Below are positions 38,762 through 49,026 of a stretch of DNA of 64,000 nucleotides, one piece after another. The position numbers and the translations under genes were made by a program. Below the pieces are notes generated by a model. That model was not told the DNA's origin. It worked only from the letters and a program-made list of their open reading frames with translations, and did not search any database. Numbering within the stretch: position 1 is the stretch's first letter; the number at the start of each line of letters is the position of its first letter. Source of the DNA: Vibrio maritimus (GTDB lineage: Bacteria > Pseudomonadota > Gammaproteobacteria > Enterobacterales > Vibrionaceae); the NCBI GenBank assembly GCA_003263775.1, contig JYJJ01000052.1:62001-126000 (forward strand), in the 5' to 3' direction.

Positions 38762-39385
38762 ATGCGCCGTCTCTGTGTGTTGTTTATCGCGTTCGCCATG
38801 TCTGCAGTCTCTCATGCTCATCCCCACTCATGGATAGGTAATGATTTGACGGTAAACGGGGAGGGGAGTCAGGTAGACAGTATTACCATGACTTGGACGT
38901 TCGACCCTTTTTCAAGTGCCTACGCCTTAGATGGCGACTTTTCGGTGTTTGATAATCAGAAAAGCGCGCAAAAGGAAGCGCTAAGGCTGATGAGAAACCT
39001 ACTCAATACTCATTACTTTACGTATTTGTATGCGGGTGACACGCCGCTCAAATTTCGCCTACCTGAAGTCTATTCGCTGAGCCGGAAAGGAAGACGAATG
39101 GTGCTTAATTTTACCTTGCCACTATCCAGACCTGTGGAATTAACCGAAGAGGGTTTGGATATCCAAGTTTATGATAATACTTACTATATCGATATTTCTT
39201 GGAAAAACCCTTCGACCATCACGTTGGGTACGAACTTAAGTTCACAGTGTCGCTTTGATCTGATAACCCCAACACCGTCACAAGATATTGTGGATTATGC
39301 GATGTCATTAGGTGTGGACGATGTAGGTGACGATGATCTTGGTAGTCACTTTAGCCAAAGAGTGAGTCTTTCTTGTGGTAGCTAG
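38762..39385 (+). CDS. zevA: periplasmic DUF1007 protein, ZevA-like
   Basis: A signal peptide (LCVLFIAFAMSAVSHA) leaves a mature N-terminus HPHSWIG, which is a likely metal site. The remainder is a DUF1007 domain (ITMTWTFDPFSSAYAL). In Haemophilus influenzae the DUF1007 protein ZevA works with ZevB in zinc acquisition. The downstream gene is the matching permease, and a Zur-like site precedes the pair, which supports a zinc role here. Confidence 0.82.
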   Translation: MRRLCVLFIAFAMSAVSHAHPHSWIGNDLTVNGEGSQVDSITMTWTFDPFSSAYALDGDFSVFDNQKSAQKEALRLMRNLLNTHYFTYLYAGDTPLKFRLPEVYSLSRKGRRMVLNFTLPLSRPVELTEEGLDIQVYDNTYYIDISWKNPSTITLGTNLSSQCRFDLITPTPSQDIVDYAMSLGVDDVGDDDLGSHFSQRVSLSCGS

Positions 39386-40289
39386 TAAAGCAGTTCGCGG
39401 GGTAAATGTTCGTTGGGCCATCATTCGCTCGGTAATCGTCGTGTTGTTAGCCTTAACTGTACTCATGGCGCTGACTGTTATTAATGAATTCAATGTCATA
39501 CGTCAGTATTTAATCACGGTACAAAGAAGCTTGCTTACCGGTTTATCTGATTATTTTGATCTAATTGATAGTGGTGATAAACGGGCTTTAGCACTTACCT
39601 GCGTGTTTACCCTTGTTTATGGTTTTGTACATTCTTTAGGGCCTGGGCATGGCAAAAGTGCCGTGGTTTTTCTGGTATCCGCAAAGTTGTACAGCAAATC
39701 AAAAATTGTTGCTATTTGTTTGCTGTTAAATCTCATGCAAGGCGTAATGACCGTCGGCGTTGTGATGGTCGCTAATCATATTTTTTCGCTGGGCTATCGC
39801 CAGTCTTTGGGCTACGTATCGACGATTAACCAGTTAGTCGGCTTGTTAATGATGCTGGCTGGCGTTTACTTGCTGTTGCAGCTTATGGTGATGTCAATGA
39901 AGCGCCAGCTCACAACCAGTAAAGAGAGCTTTGCTCCAGAGTATGAGCAGGCGTCATCGAGGTTAGGGCTATTTATGTATGGTCTCAGACCTTGCACCAG
40001 TACATCGTTGATCGTTCTGTTTACCTTGCTATGGTTTGATTGGAGCTTAGCTGCTGCTTTGGTGGTATGCAGTTTCGTTGGCAGCTTCTTAGCATTGACG
40101 GGTGTTGTTTTTGTCAGTCGCCAAGTGCTCGATTACTCTTATCTGCGTATGAGGGCAGTTGCTCCAAGTAGTGAGAAAAACCTAAATGGTTTCAGAGTGG
40201 GTAAACAGATTGTCTTGGCTACATTCTATGCGCTAGTGGGTTGGCTATTTTGGTCAACAGGGCATTTGCAGGTCTCTCCGATCCTGTGA
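39375..40289 (+). CDS. zevB: NicO-family metal transporter, ZevB-like
   Basis: A polytopic membrane protein with about six or seven helices. The family motif HSLGPGHGKSAVVFLVSAKLY contains the metal-binding HxxGxGH core. The gene starts with GTG 39375, inside the end of zevA. The protein belongs to the nickel/cobalt transporter superfamily. Pairing with DUF1007 points to zinc, but nickel or cobalt cannot be excluded. Confidence 0.85.
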   Translation: MVASKAVRGVNVRWAIIRSVIVVLLALTVLMALTVINEFNVIRQYLITVQRSLLTGLSDYFDLIDSGDKRALALTCVFTLVYGFVHSLGPGHGKSAVVFLVSAKLYSKSKIVAICLLLNLMQGVMTVGVVMVANHIFSLGYRQSLGYVSTINQLVGLLMMLAGVYLLLQLMVMSMKRQLTTSKESFAPEYEQASSRLGLFMYGLRPCTSTSLIVLFTLLWFDWSLAAALVVCSFVGSFLALTGVVFVSRQVLDYSYLRMRAVAPSSEKNLNGFRVGKQIVLATFYALVGWLFWSTGHLQVSPIL

Positions 40290-40490
40290 CTATCTCAATA
40301 AACAGCCTATCGGCTATCTCTTTATTTGCGCGTTTAATGAATGGGCTCTGTTCTATTGAGTTTGACTTGGCTTGTAACAACTTCAAGAGGCTTGTTACAC
40401 AAAAAGTTGGGTGCGTTAGATCACGGAAACAAGACACCGCAAACGATAAAACGAGATGCCGAGCACAAAATTACCGAGCTAAATATCATT

Positions 40491-40506
40491 AGTGATCTAT
40501 CTCTCA
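40491..40506 (+). promoter_or_regulatory. CRP-like site upstream of the TRAP operon
   Basis: AGTGATCTATCTCTCA agrees with TGTGATCTAGATCACA at 12 of 16 positions and lies just before the two GntR-like operators. Activation by cAMP-CRP is usual for gluconate genes. Confidence 0.4.
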
Positions 40507-40517
40507 GAAGTTTAATT

Positions 40518-40533
40518 GGGTTACCCGTAACAT
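40518..40533 (+). promoter_or_regulatory. GntR-like operator 1 upstream of dctP
   Basis: GGGTTACCCGTAACAT matches the palindrome ATGTTACCGGTAACAT at 13 of 16 positions. Its centre is 21 bp, two helical turns, from operator 2. Confidence 0.75.
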
Positions 40534-40538
40534 TTTGC

Positions 40539-40554
40539 ATGTTCCCGGTAACAT
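40539..40554 (+). promoter_or_regulatory. GntR-like operator 2 upstream of dctP
   Basis: ATGTTCCCGGTAACAT differs from the palindrome by one base. It sits 37 bp before the dctP start on the same face of the helix as operator 1. Confidence 0.8.
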
Positions 40555-40591
40555 GAATCGCCGAATAAACTCCAATAGAGAGATAGTACCC

Positions 40592-41599
40592 ATGAAAAAA
40601 ACACTTCTTACCGCTGCAATCGCAACACTCGTATCGACATCTGCACTGGCAGCGGACTTCACGTTTAAATTCCAATCTTCTGACCCATCGGGTGATCTGA
40701 ACTACAAGATCCAAGAGCAGTGGGCAGAGCGTGTTGAGCAAATGACCGATGGCCGCGTAGAAATTCATCTGCTACCCAATGGCGCTGTGGTTAAGCACAC
40801 AGAAACGCTAGATGCGATGCGCATGGGTGTGTTGGATGGCCATGTAACGGCAACGGGCTTCTTCTCTGGTAAAGATCCAGCGTTTGGTCTGATTGGTAAC
40901 ACGGTTGGCGCATGGTCGAGTACAGACCAACTACTGACGTACATGAACTACGGTGGTGGTAACGAACTGATGGAAGCGCTGTATGCCCCTTATAACGTCC
41001 AGTTTATCGGTGCTTCATCGACAGGTGTTGAGTCATTTGTATCTAAGGTGCCAGTAAACGGCGTCGATGACCTAAAAGGTCTTAAGCTTCGTGCTCCAGA
41101 AGGTCTAGTACAGCAAGTATTTGCGGCAGCAGGCGCGTCTCCAGTTAACCTACCAGGCTCTGAAGTCTTTACTGGTTTGAGCAAAGGCGTTATCGATGCT
41201 GCAGACTACACCGTGTTCTCAACCAACCAACAAGCGGGCATGAATGATATTGCGCCGCACCCAGTTCAACCTGGTTTCCACTCACTACCTCTGATTGACA
41301 TCTCGATGAGCAAGAAAAAGTGGGACAAGCTGCCAGCGGATATTCAAAAAATCATCAAGGTTTCGGTACGTGATTTCGCGCAAGACATCACGACTCAGCT
41401 TGCTATTGCTGACCAAAAAGCAGTGAAAGCAGCGCACGACAATCCGGATATTACGATTCACGACTGGTCTCAAGAAGAGCGTAAGAAATTCCGTGAGATT
41501 GCTCGCGGTCAATGGAAGATCTTCGCTGAGCGCTCGCCAAGTGCCAAGAAAGTGTATGACTCGATTACGAATCACTTAGAAGAGTCTGGCCTACTTTAA
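40592..41599 (+). CDS. dctP: TRAP transporter solute-binding protein, probably for gluconate
   Basis: The periplasmic receptor of a tripartite ATP-independent transporter. A signal peptide (KKTLLTAAIATLVSTSALA) is followed by a DctP domain with typical EQWAERVEQMTDGRVEI and LKGLKLRAPEGLVQQVF. ATG 40592 was chosen because the signal peptide starts there; 335 residues. The GntR-type operators just upstream and the gluconokinase downstream indicate gluconate or a related sugar acid as ligand. Confidence 0.88.
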   Translation: MKKTLLTAAIATLVSTSALAADFTFKFQSSDPSGDLNYKIQEQWAERVEQMTDGRVEIHLLPNGAVVKHTETLDAMRMGVLDGHVTATGFFSGKDPAFGLIGNTVGAWSSTDQLLTYMNYGGGNELMEALYAPYNVQFIGASSTGVESFVSKVPVNGVDDLKGLKLRAPEGLVQQVFAAAGASPVNLPGSEVFTGLSKGVIDAADYTVFSTNQQAGMNDIAPHPVQPGFHSLPLIDISMSKKKWDKLPADIQKIIKVSVRDFAQDITTQLAIADQKAVKAAHDNPDITIHDWSQEERKKFREIARGQWKIFAERSPSAKKVYDSITNHLEESGLL

Positions 41600-41657
41600 G
41601 CTAAACCTATAAGGGAGGCATTGCCTCCCTTGTCTCGTATTTCCTTGGAATGTCGTT

Positions 41658-42215
41658 ATGAGTAATACTAATTCCCCCGCTCCGCAGGCCGCTGAAGATC
41701 AACCCAAAAACATTTTTGATAAAGGGTTGTATGTTACCGGTAATGCACTGAGTCTACTTTTCATCTTTACAGTCGCAATTTCCTTTTATGAAGTCCTAAT
41801 GCGTTATGTGTTTAATGCACCAACGGTATGGGTTCATGAAACAGCTTCGTTCCTCGGCGGTTCTTTGTTTGTGATTGGTGGCGCTTATGCGCTGGCCATC
41901 GATAAGCATGTGCGAGTCGTGATTCTTTATGACATGGTTTCTCAGCGAACTCGTCACTACCTTAATGTTTTCCATCACTTATGTGGTTTGCTATTTAGTG
42001 GGCTACTAATCTATGCCGGTTACTCCATGGTCATGAACTCTTGGTTTAACCCGTGGGGCGAACTGCAGCTAGAAACCTCGGGTACTGCATGGAACCCTGC
42101 TTATCCAGCACTGCTAAAAGGCATTATTTTTGTCACGGTTATCGTGATGTTTATCCAGTTTGTGTTGCACCTGGCTCAAGAACTAAAAGCAATTAAGGAG
42201 CTGAAGGATGTTTGA
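41658..42215 (+). CDS. dctQ: TRAP transporter small permease
   Basis: A 185-residue protein with four membrane helices and the family segment VLMRYVFNAPTVWVHETASFLGG. It forms the membrane complex with DctM. It lies 58 bases after dctP and overlaps dctM by 8 bases. Confidence 0.92.
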   Translation: MSNTNSPAPQAAEDQPKNIFDKGLYVTGNALSLLFIFTVAISFYEVLMRYVFNAPTVWVHETASFLGGSLFVIGGAYALAIDKHVRVVILYDMVSQRTRHYLNVFHHLCGLLFSGLLIYAGYSMVMNSWFNPWGELQLETSGTAWNPAYPALLKGIIFVTVIVMFIQFVLHLAQELKAIKELKDV

Positions 42216-43530
42216 TTTATCCGCCATTGGTATCGGTTGGGGCAGCTTGTTGATGCTGCTGATGATGATCGGTCTTCTTGTAACTGGCATGCAGCTAGCG
42301 TTTGTGACGGGCTTGGTTGCGCTGCTGTTTACGGTGGGATGGTTCGGTGTTGATGCACTGCCGCTTGTGACAAGTCGTATCTTTAGCTTTGTTAATGGCT
42401 ATGTTTTCTTAGCCGTGCCGATGTTTGTATTAATGGCCGCACTTTTAGATCGCTCTGGTATCGCCCGAGATCTGTTCGATGCGATGAAAGCCTTTGCAAA
42501 GCGTCTGCGTGGTGGTGTTGCGGTGCAAACCTTAGTGGTTGCCGTGATCCTAGCGTCTATGTCCGGCGTTATTGGTGGTGAAACGGTTCTGCTCGGTATT
42601 TTGGCACTGCCTCAAATGCTGCGCTTGGGCTATGACCGTAAGCTGGCTATCGGTACTACGTGTGCAGGTGGTGCCTTAGGTACTATGCTTCCGCCAAGTA
42701 TCGTTTTGATCATCTATGGTCTTACGGCTTCGGTGTCGGTTGGCGATTTGTTTAAAGCGGCTTTCCTTCCAGCATTTATTCTTGCGGCATGTTATGTCAC
42801 ATACGTATTGATTCGCTGTTATCTAAATCCTTCGCTAGCGCCATTGCCGTCTGAAGAAGAGCTTAAAGCAGACAGTGAGAATAACCCAAGTTATTTCAAG
42901 GCGCTGTTCTTCCCATTGTTATCTGTAGCTGTCGTGCTTGGCAGTATTTACACCGGCGTGGCATCGGTAACAGAAGCATCAGCGCTGGGCGTTGTCGGTA
43001 TCATTATTAGTACTGCGATTCGTGGCGAGCTCAACTTTGCCATGCTCAAAGATTCGGCTAAAGCGACTATGCGCACCTGCGGCATGATCATGTGGATCGG
43101 TATTGGTGCATCAGCATTGGTCGGCGTATACAACCTTATGGGTGGTATCGACTTTGTTGAAGACATGATCCTGTCTCTCAGTGGTGGTAGCCCAATGATT
43201 ACGCTACTCATCATGATGGTGATTTTGCTGGTTCTCGGTATGTTCTTGGATTGGACCGGTGTTGCACTGTTAACAATGCCAATCTTCGTACCGATTATCA
43301 CTGGCCTTGGTATGGATCCCGTCTGGTTTGGTGTGGTGTTCTGTCTAAACATGCAGGTGTCATTCTTGTCACCACCATTTGGTCCTGCGGCTTTCTATCT
43401 TAAATCTGTAGCACCAAAAGACATCAGCCTTGGCGAAATATTTACATCGCTGCTTCCGTTTATTGGTTTGCAAATTATCGTACTTGCTCTTGTTATCGTG
43501 TTCCCAGAGCTTGCTCTGTGGTGGAAATAA
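42208..43530 (+). CDS. dctM: TRAP transporter large permease
   Basis: The 440-residue protein has about twelve hydrophobic segments and DctM motifs such as LAVPMFVLMAALLDRSGIA, GALGTMLPPSIVLIIYG and VGPMFLDWTGVALLTMPIFVP-like stretches. It is the sodium-driven translocation unit. The start lies inside the end of dctQ. Confidence 0.93.
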   Translation: MFDLSAIGIGWGSLLMLLMMIGLLVTGMQLAFVTGLVALLFTVGWFGVDALPLVTSRIFSFVNGYVFLAVPMFVLMAALLDRSGIARDLFDAMKAFAKRLRGGVAVQTLVVAVILASMSGVIGGETVLLGILALPQMLRLGYDRKLAIGTTCAGGALGTMLPPSIVLIIYGLTASVSVGDLFKAAFLPAFILAACYVTYVLIRCYLNPSLAPLPSEEELKADSENNPSYFKALFFPLLSVAVVLGSIYTGVASVTEASALGVVGIIISTAIRGELNFAMLKDSAKATMRTCGMIMWIGIGASALVGVYNLMGGIDFVEDMILSLSGGSPMITLLIMMVILLVLGMFLDWTGVALLTMPIFVPIITGLGMDPVWFGVVFCLNMQVSFLSPPFGPAAFYLKSVAPKDISLGEIFTSLLPFIGLQIIVLALVIVFPELALWWK

Positions 43531-43549
43531 GTCGTTGGAAGTAATTGAT

Positions 43550-44038
43550 ATGCATAAAAAAATAATTGTAATGGGTGTCTCTGGTTGTGGTAAGTCCACA
43601 ATCGGAGAGCTACTGGCTCAAAGTTTGGATATTGAGTTTTTCGATGGTGATGATTTTCACCCTAGGGCGAACGTCGACAAGATGGCTCAAGGCATACCTT
43701 TAACTGATGACGACCGTCAGTCTTGGTTACTCACCTTGAACGAGCTTATCCAGCAGAAAGATAGCTTAGTCATCGCTTGCTCTGCGTTAAAGCCAACATA
43801 CCGAGAGATGCTCAGGCATAATGCGCCAGACTTAAAGTTTGTCTATCTGCATGCTGACTTTGAGACCATTTGGGATCGAATGTCCAAGCGAGAAGGGCAC
43901 TATTTCAAAGGGCCTGAAATGTTGCAAAGTCAGTTTGATGCTCTTGTCGAACCATCTCGCAACGAAGCCATCTACATGGACATAGCTAACTCACCAACAC
44001 AAATCGTGCGAGATGTCTGCACTCAACTTGGCGCGTAA
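43550..44038 (+). CDS. gntK: gluconokinase
   Basis: GntK phosphorylates gluconate to 6-phosphogluconate. The P-loop is GVSGCGKST near residue 8, and DGDDFHPRANVDKMAQGIPL follows, a gluconokinase signature. The length is 162 residues. ATG 43550 was chosen because it begins the family N-terminus and has GGAAG upstream. It is 20 bases after dctM, so part of the same operon. Confidence 0.95.
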   Translation: MHKKIIVMGVSGCGKSTIGELLAQSLDIEFFDGDDFHPRANVDKMAQGIPLTDDDRQSWLLTLNELIQQKDSLVIACSALKPTYREMLRHNAPDLKFVYLHADFETIWDRMSKREGHYFKGPEMLQSQFDALVEPSRNEAIYMDIANSPTQIVRDVCTQLGA

Positions 44039-44108
44039 TGCGCCAAGTGACCCTAGATTGACCAATCACATTCACTCAAGTCACTTCATCTAAGTAAGGA
44101 AACGGAAC

Positions 44109-45906
44109 ATGAAAGATGCGATCTTAAATGTTACCGATAACATTAAGAAACGAAGCGAGAAAACGCGCCGCGAATATCTAGTCACTATCAAGGCGCAGGC
44201 AGACCGAGGTACGGTTCGCGCGTCTCTGTCGTGCGGTAATTTGGCGCATACCGTAGCCGCTTGCCCCAGTAGTCAAAAATCGACCATTTTGGATTTCACT
44301 AAAGCCAACATAGGGATTGTGACGGCGTACAACGATATGTTGAGTGCCCATCAACCATACCAAAATTATCCTGAGATAATTCAAAAGGCCGCCAGTGATT
44401 TAGGGCACAGTGCGCAGGTGGCAGGCGGTGTTCCTGCGATGTGTGACGGTGTGACTCAAGGTCAAGATGGGATGGACTTATCGTTGTTTTCTCGTGACCT
44501 TATCGCGCAAGCGACTGCCATGTCGCTGAGCCACAATACTTTCGATGCCACGCTTCTGCTCGGTGTGTGTGACAAGATTGCACCTGGGCAGCTAATGGGC
44601 GCGTTAGCCTTTGGGCATCTGCCGACAGCTTTTGTGCCATCAGGGCCAATGGGCACGGGAATCAGCAATAAGAAGAAAGTCGAAGTCAGACAGAAATACG
44701 CAGCCGGTGAAGCAGGGGATAAAGAACTGCTTGATGTCGAGTGTCGCTCTTATCATTCTCCGGGCACCTGCACCTTCTATGGTACGGCCAACACCAATCA
44801 ATTGGTGTTTGAAGCATGGGCTTGATGTTGCCGGGCTCTTCTTTTGTAGCGCCAAACTCTGCGCTTCGTGAGGCGTTAACACAGCAAATCACCCGTGAAA
44901 TAAGCGCGCAAACCGCGAGTTCTCAACGCTATCGCCCGCTTGCCGAAGTCGTCGATGAGAAATCAGTGGTGAATGGGCTCGTCGCTTTGCTTGCTTCTGG
45001 TGGCAGCACTAATCATACGATTCACCTGGTTGCTGTTGCGAGAGCTGCGGGCTGGGTAATCACGTGGGATGACATTGATGCACTATCTAGCGTTGTTCCT
45101 TTGCTGGCACAGATGTATCCAAATGGTCCAGCAGATATTAACGATTTTCAAAACGCAGGTGGCGTGCCGACACTAATAAAGACGCTTGCCGAAAGAGGGC
45201 TGTTTTATCTCGATGCGACACCTGTATTTGGCACCATGAATGACTATATGTGCTACCCGGCACTAGAGAGCAACGGGGCATTGGTTTACAAAACTGCTCC
45301 AGATAGTTTGGATTCTGAAGTTATTGCTCGTCCAGGAAAGGTATTCAACCCTCAAGGGGGCATTAAGTTACTCAATGGTAATTTGGGTCGCGGCGTCATG
45401 AAGGTCAGTGCCGTTGCGCCGAATGACCAGACCATCACTGCGCCTGCTAGAGTATTCGATTCTCAACACGATGTGGAACGTGCTTATCTTAATGGGGAGT
45501 TTACCCAGGATGTGGTTGTCGTGCTAAGCATAACGGCCCTGCGTCAAACGGTATGCCTGAGCTGCACAAGCTAATGCCTATTTTGGGCAATGTGATGAAA
45601 GCCGGTCATAAAGTCGCTTTAGTCACGGATGGCAGGTTGTCAGGCGCGTCCGGCAAAGTACCAGCGGTTATTCATGTCACTCCCGAAGCGACGCGTGGCG
45701 GCCCATTGGCGCAAATTGAAGACGGTGATGTCATTGAGGTAAATGCGCAAACAGGATTGCTTCACTGCCAACAATCTCTCGAGCATCGTGAGGCGACGCT
45801 TAGCAGCGCAAACCATACTCAATTTGGCAGTGGGCGTGAGCTGTTTCATTTGTTTAGGCAACATGTCTCGAGTGCCGAACAAGGTGCTTCAATCCTGTAT
45901 TTGTAA
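44109..45906 (+). CDS. edd: 6-phosphogluconate dehydratase (frame broken twice)
   Basis: Edd is the iron-sulfur dehydratase of the Entner-Doudoroff pathway, making KDPG. Family stretches are GNLAHTVAACPS, SYNDMLSAHQPY-like TAYNDMLSAHQPY, AGGVPAMCDGVTQGQDGM and GVCDKIAPG, with the cluster cysteines. Breaks are near 44815 (an added base gives FEAMGLMLPGSSF) and near 45524 (an added base restores RHNGPASNGMPELHKL). The repaired length is about 599 residues. A GntR-type operator is embedded at codons 7-12. Confidence 0.94.
44128..44143 (+). promoter_or_regulatory. GntR-like operator inside the start of edd
   Basis: ATGTTACCGATAACAT is a near-perfect palindrome identical in type to the operators at dctP and to the E. 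coli GntR site. It lies about 20 bp after the edd start, so bound GntR would block initiation or elongation. Confidence 0.8.
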
Positions 45907-45934
45907 TGAAGAAAACGAAATGAAAGGACAACCA

Positions 45935-46576
45935 ATGAATACTTGGACTATTTCTGCCAGCGACGTGTTTAGTCGTTCCCCTATCGTACCTGTGATGGTC
46001 ATCAAGCGCCTAGAAGATGCGGTTCCTTTGGCAAAAGCGCTTAAAGCAGGAGGCATCGATGTGTTTGAAATCACTCTGCGAACCGAGTGCGCGCTTGATG
46101 CAATTAAGGCGATCAGTGAGGCAATGCCTGACTCTTTAGTTGGAGCAGGAACGGTCATCAATGCTCAGCAATACGATGCAGCCGTGGCTTCAGGTGCCAA
46201 GTTTGTGATTTCGCCGGGAGCAACCCCTTCTTTATTAAAACACGCTGCAAAAGGCTGCGCACCTCTGATCCCAGGTGCAATCACTCCGTCAGAAGTGATG
46301 CAGGCGCTTGAGTTAGGGTACGATCATCTTAAGTTTTTCCCAGCAGAGGCCAGTGGTGGTGCCGCTGTCTTGAAATCCATCGCGGCTCCTTTGCCTCAAG
46401 TTAAGTTCTGTCCAACAGGTGGTGTGAGTTTATCTAACTTACAGCAGTATCAAGAGGTGTCTTGTGTAGCGACGGTTGGAGGCACTTGGATGATTCCTGA
46501 GGCCGCAATTGCCGCTGGGGACTGGAACACAATTACAGACCTAACCCGAGCTGCGGTAGCCGCGGCAACCAGTTAA
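45935..46576 (+). CDS. eda: KDPG aldolase
   Basis: Eda cleaves 2-keto-3-deoxy-6-phosphogluconate to pyruvate and glyceraldehyde 3-phosphate. VVIKRLEDAVPLAKALKAG and FEITLRTECALDAI open the barrel, HLKFFPAEASGG contains the Schiff-base lysine, and CPTGGVSLSNL follows. The start ATG 45935, with AAAGGA upstream, gives 213 residues. It lies 28 bases after edd. Confidence 0.95.
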   Translation: MNTWTISASDVFSRSPIVPVMVIKRLEDAVPLAKALKAGGIDVFEITLRTECALDAIKAISEAMPDSLVGAGTVINAQQYDAAVASGAKFVISPGATPSLLKHAAKGCAPLIPGAITPSEVMQALELGYDHLKFFPAEASGGAAVLKSIAAPLPQVKFCPTGGVSLSNLQQYQEVSCVATVGGTWMIPEAAIAAGDWNTITDLTRAAVAAATS

Positions 46577-46692
46577 GAGTGTGATCAGCAAAACATTATT
46601 ATCATATTGATGATTAAAGATTCATCTAGAAAAAGGGTTGCGATTGCGGCCCTTTGTTGATTTGGTAAACTTGGTTGATTAGCGAGGTAGAC

Positions 46693-47696
46693 ATGTCCAA
46701 CACAAAAAAACGCCCTACACTTCAAGATATTGCCAATCAGGTCGGTGTGACCAAAATGACGGTTAGCCGTTATTTGCGAGATTCGAAACAGGTGTCCCAA
46801 GAGATAGGTAAGAAGATAGCCATTGCAGTGGAGGAACTGGCTACGTGCAGAACCGTGCGCCTGATTTATTGTCTCGTGCCAAAAGCCGTGCCATTGGTAT
46901 TTTGGTACCGTCTCTGACGAACCAAGTATTTGATGAGATGATCCGCGGAATTGAGAGCGTGACCGAGCCTAGAGGCTATCAGTCGATGTTGGCTCACTAC
47001 GGTTATAGTCCTGAGCAAGAGCAAGCGCGTATAGAAACCTTGTTATCTTACAATGTGGACGGGATTATTTTATCGGAAAGCTACCATACTGAACGAGCTA
47101 AAAAGATCCTCCTGGCAAACAACATTCCCACTATCGAAGTGATGGACTCTGTGACACCACCTATCCATCAAGCGGTTGGATTTGATAATCAGAAAGCCAG
47201 CCGAGTGATGACTGAGCGACTCATCGCTAATGGGCGTAAGAATATCGTTTATCTAGGCGCTGGTGGCGATACACGTACTCGTCTGCGTATTGATGGCTAT
47301 CGTCAAGCTGTTGAAAAAGCCGGTTTGCCATTTTTACCGGTGGCGGATGCAGTGAACTCTTCGTTTACCGGTGGTGCTGAGTTCTTGCATCGTGCACTTG
47401 AGGCTTATCCAAATATCGACGCGGTAATTTGTACCAATGATGACTTGGCAGTCGGAGCAATGTTTGAATGTCAGCGAATGGGTATTAAGGTACCCGAGCA
47501 GATTGCTGTTGCCGGTTTCCATGGGCTAAATGTCTCTCAAGCGGTATCGCCGCGCTTAGCCTCGGTGGTGACCCCTCGTGAAGAGATGGGGCGAATCGCG
47601 GCGGCTGCACTGTTAGATCGAATCGATAACCCTCAAGTGGAGTTTCAGAGAGTCATTGAATTAGACTTTGATATTGAAGTGGGTGAGAGCATTTAA
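46693..47696 (+). CDS. gntR: gluconate repressor, LacI family (frame broken)
   Basis: The N-terminal helix-turn-helix is TLQDIANQVGVTKMTVSRYL, followed by the hinge and sugar-binding domain (ILVPSLTNQVFDEMIRGIES, GYQSMLAHYGYSPEQEQ). These are the stretches of E. coli GntR. The frame breaks at about 46839; one extra G gives VEELGYVQNRAPDLLSRA. The repaired length is 334 residues. It probably binds the sites at 40518-40554 and 44128-44143. Confidence 0.93.
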
Positions 47697-47771
47697 CCTT
47701 CAATAACATTGTGCATCAATCTTAAGCTCTATAGAATGCGCGGGTCTTCATCTTGATAAAGAGAACTCGTG

Positions 47772-48963
47772 ATGTCTTTTTCTAACCTCGGCTTAAGCAA
47801 CCTATACTTGATGCAGTAGCGTCGCTTGGCTATCAAAAGCCAACCACGATTCAAACCAAAGCAATTCCGATTGTCCTAAAAGGTGAAAACCTGATTGCAG
47901 CGGCACAAACTGGTACCGGTAAAACGGCGAGTTTCGTGCTGCCTATTCTAGAGAAGCTAAGCCAAAGCGAAACCCAGCGAAAGAAGCGTGTTCGCGCGAT
48001 CATCTTAACGCCGACTCGTGAACTGGCATTGCAGGTAAACCAAAGCATTGAAGCCTACGCGCAGCATCTGCCTTTAAAGTCGATGGCGATGTTTGGTGGT
48101 GTGGATTACGCACCGCAAAAACAAGCACTGATTGATGGCGTTGATATTGTCGTTGCCACTCCTGGCCGCTTGATTGATTTGTACGGTCAGCGCGCGATTC
48201 ATTTTGATGAACTCGAAGTACTGGTGTTAGATGAAGCCGATAAGATGCTTGATATGGGTTTTATCGAAGCCATCAACAAAATCATCGCACGCGTACCAGA
48301 AGATGCACAGAATTTGCTGTTTTCGGCAACGCTCTCAAACCCTGTTCGAGAGTTAGCAAAATCGGCGATCCGCGATCCTGAAGAGATCTCGATTACCAAA
48401 CATAGCGCGTCAAAGAGCAACATCAAGCAGTGGATTGTCACGGTCGATAAAGACATGAAATCTTCGCTGTTAAGTCACATGCTACAAACGAATGACTGGA
48501 AGCAAGCGCTGATTTTTATCGAGACTAAACACGGCGCTGCAAAGCTAGTTAGCCAGCTTGAAAAGCGTGGCATTGTTGCCGAAGCGTTCCATAGTGGTCG
48601 TAACCAGAAGGTGCGTCAGCAATTGATTGAATCGTTTAAGGCTGGCGAAATCCAGTACCTAGTCGCAACCGGCGTTGCGCGCGTGGTATTGATATTGAAA
48701 ACCTACCTGTGGTTATCAACTATGACTTGCCTTACCCTGCCGATGAATATGTGCATCGCATCGGTCGTACAGGTCGCGCTGAAGCTGTGGGTGAGGCGGT
48801 ATCCTTGGTCTCTAAAGACAACTTCAAGAACCTTTGCATGATTGAGAGTCGTCTAGGCCATTTGCTTGACCGAGTAGAGGTTGAAGGTTTTGCACCACGA
48901 AAACCGGTGCCTATCTCGATTCTGAATTACGTGCCAAAGCACAAACGTGAAGCAAAAGATTGA
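47772..48963 (+). CDS. rhlE: DEAD-box RNA helicase, RhlE type (frame broken twice)
   Basis: The ATPase motifs appear in order: Q motif near residue 25, [19 protein letters not shown] ([15 protein letters not shown]), SAT, and HRIGRTGR. Breaks are near 47798, which leaves only MSFSNLGLS before the break, and near 48679 (an added G gives [11 protein letters not shown]). Repaired, it has about 397 residues, the size of short RhlE proteins. It takes part in ribosome assembly or RNA turnover in related bacteria. The start is ATG 47772. Confidence 0.9.
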
Positions 48964-48967
48964 TGAG

Positions 48968-49002
48968 AAAAATGCCCCTGATTTGCGTCAGGGGCATTTT
49001 TT
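48968..49002. terminator. terminator between the helicase gene and nfeD
   Basis: AAATGCCCCTGA pairs with TCAGGGGCATTT and is followed by a T-run. It serves both convergent genes. Confidence 0.9.
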
Positions 49003-49026
49003 ATTCGGCTTTTTCAATCAGTTCTT

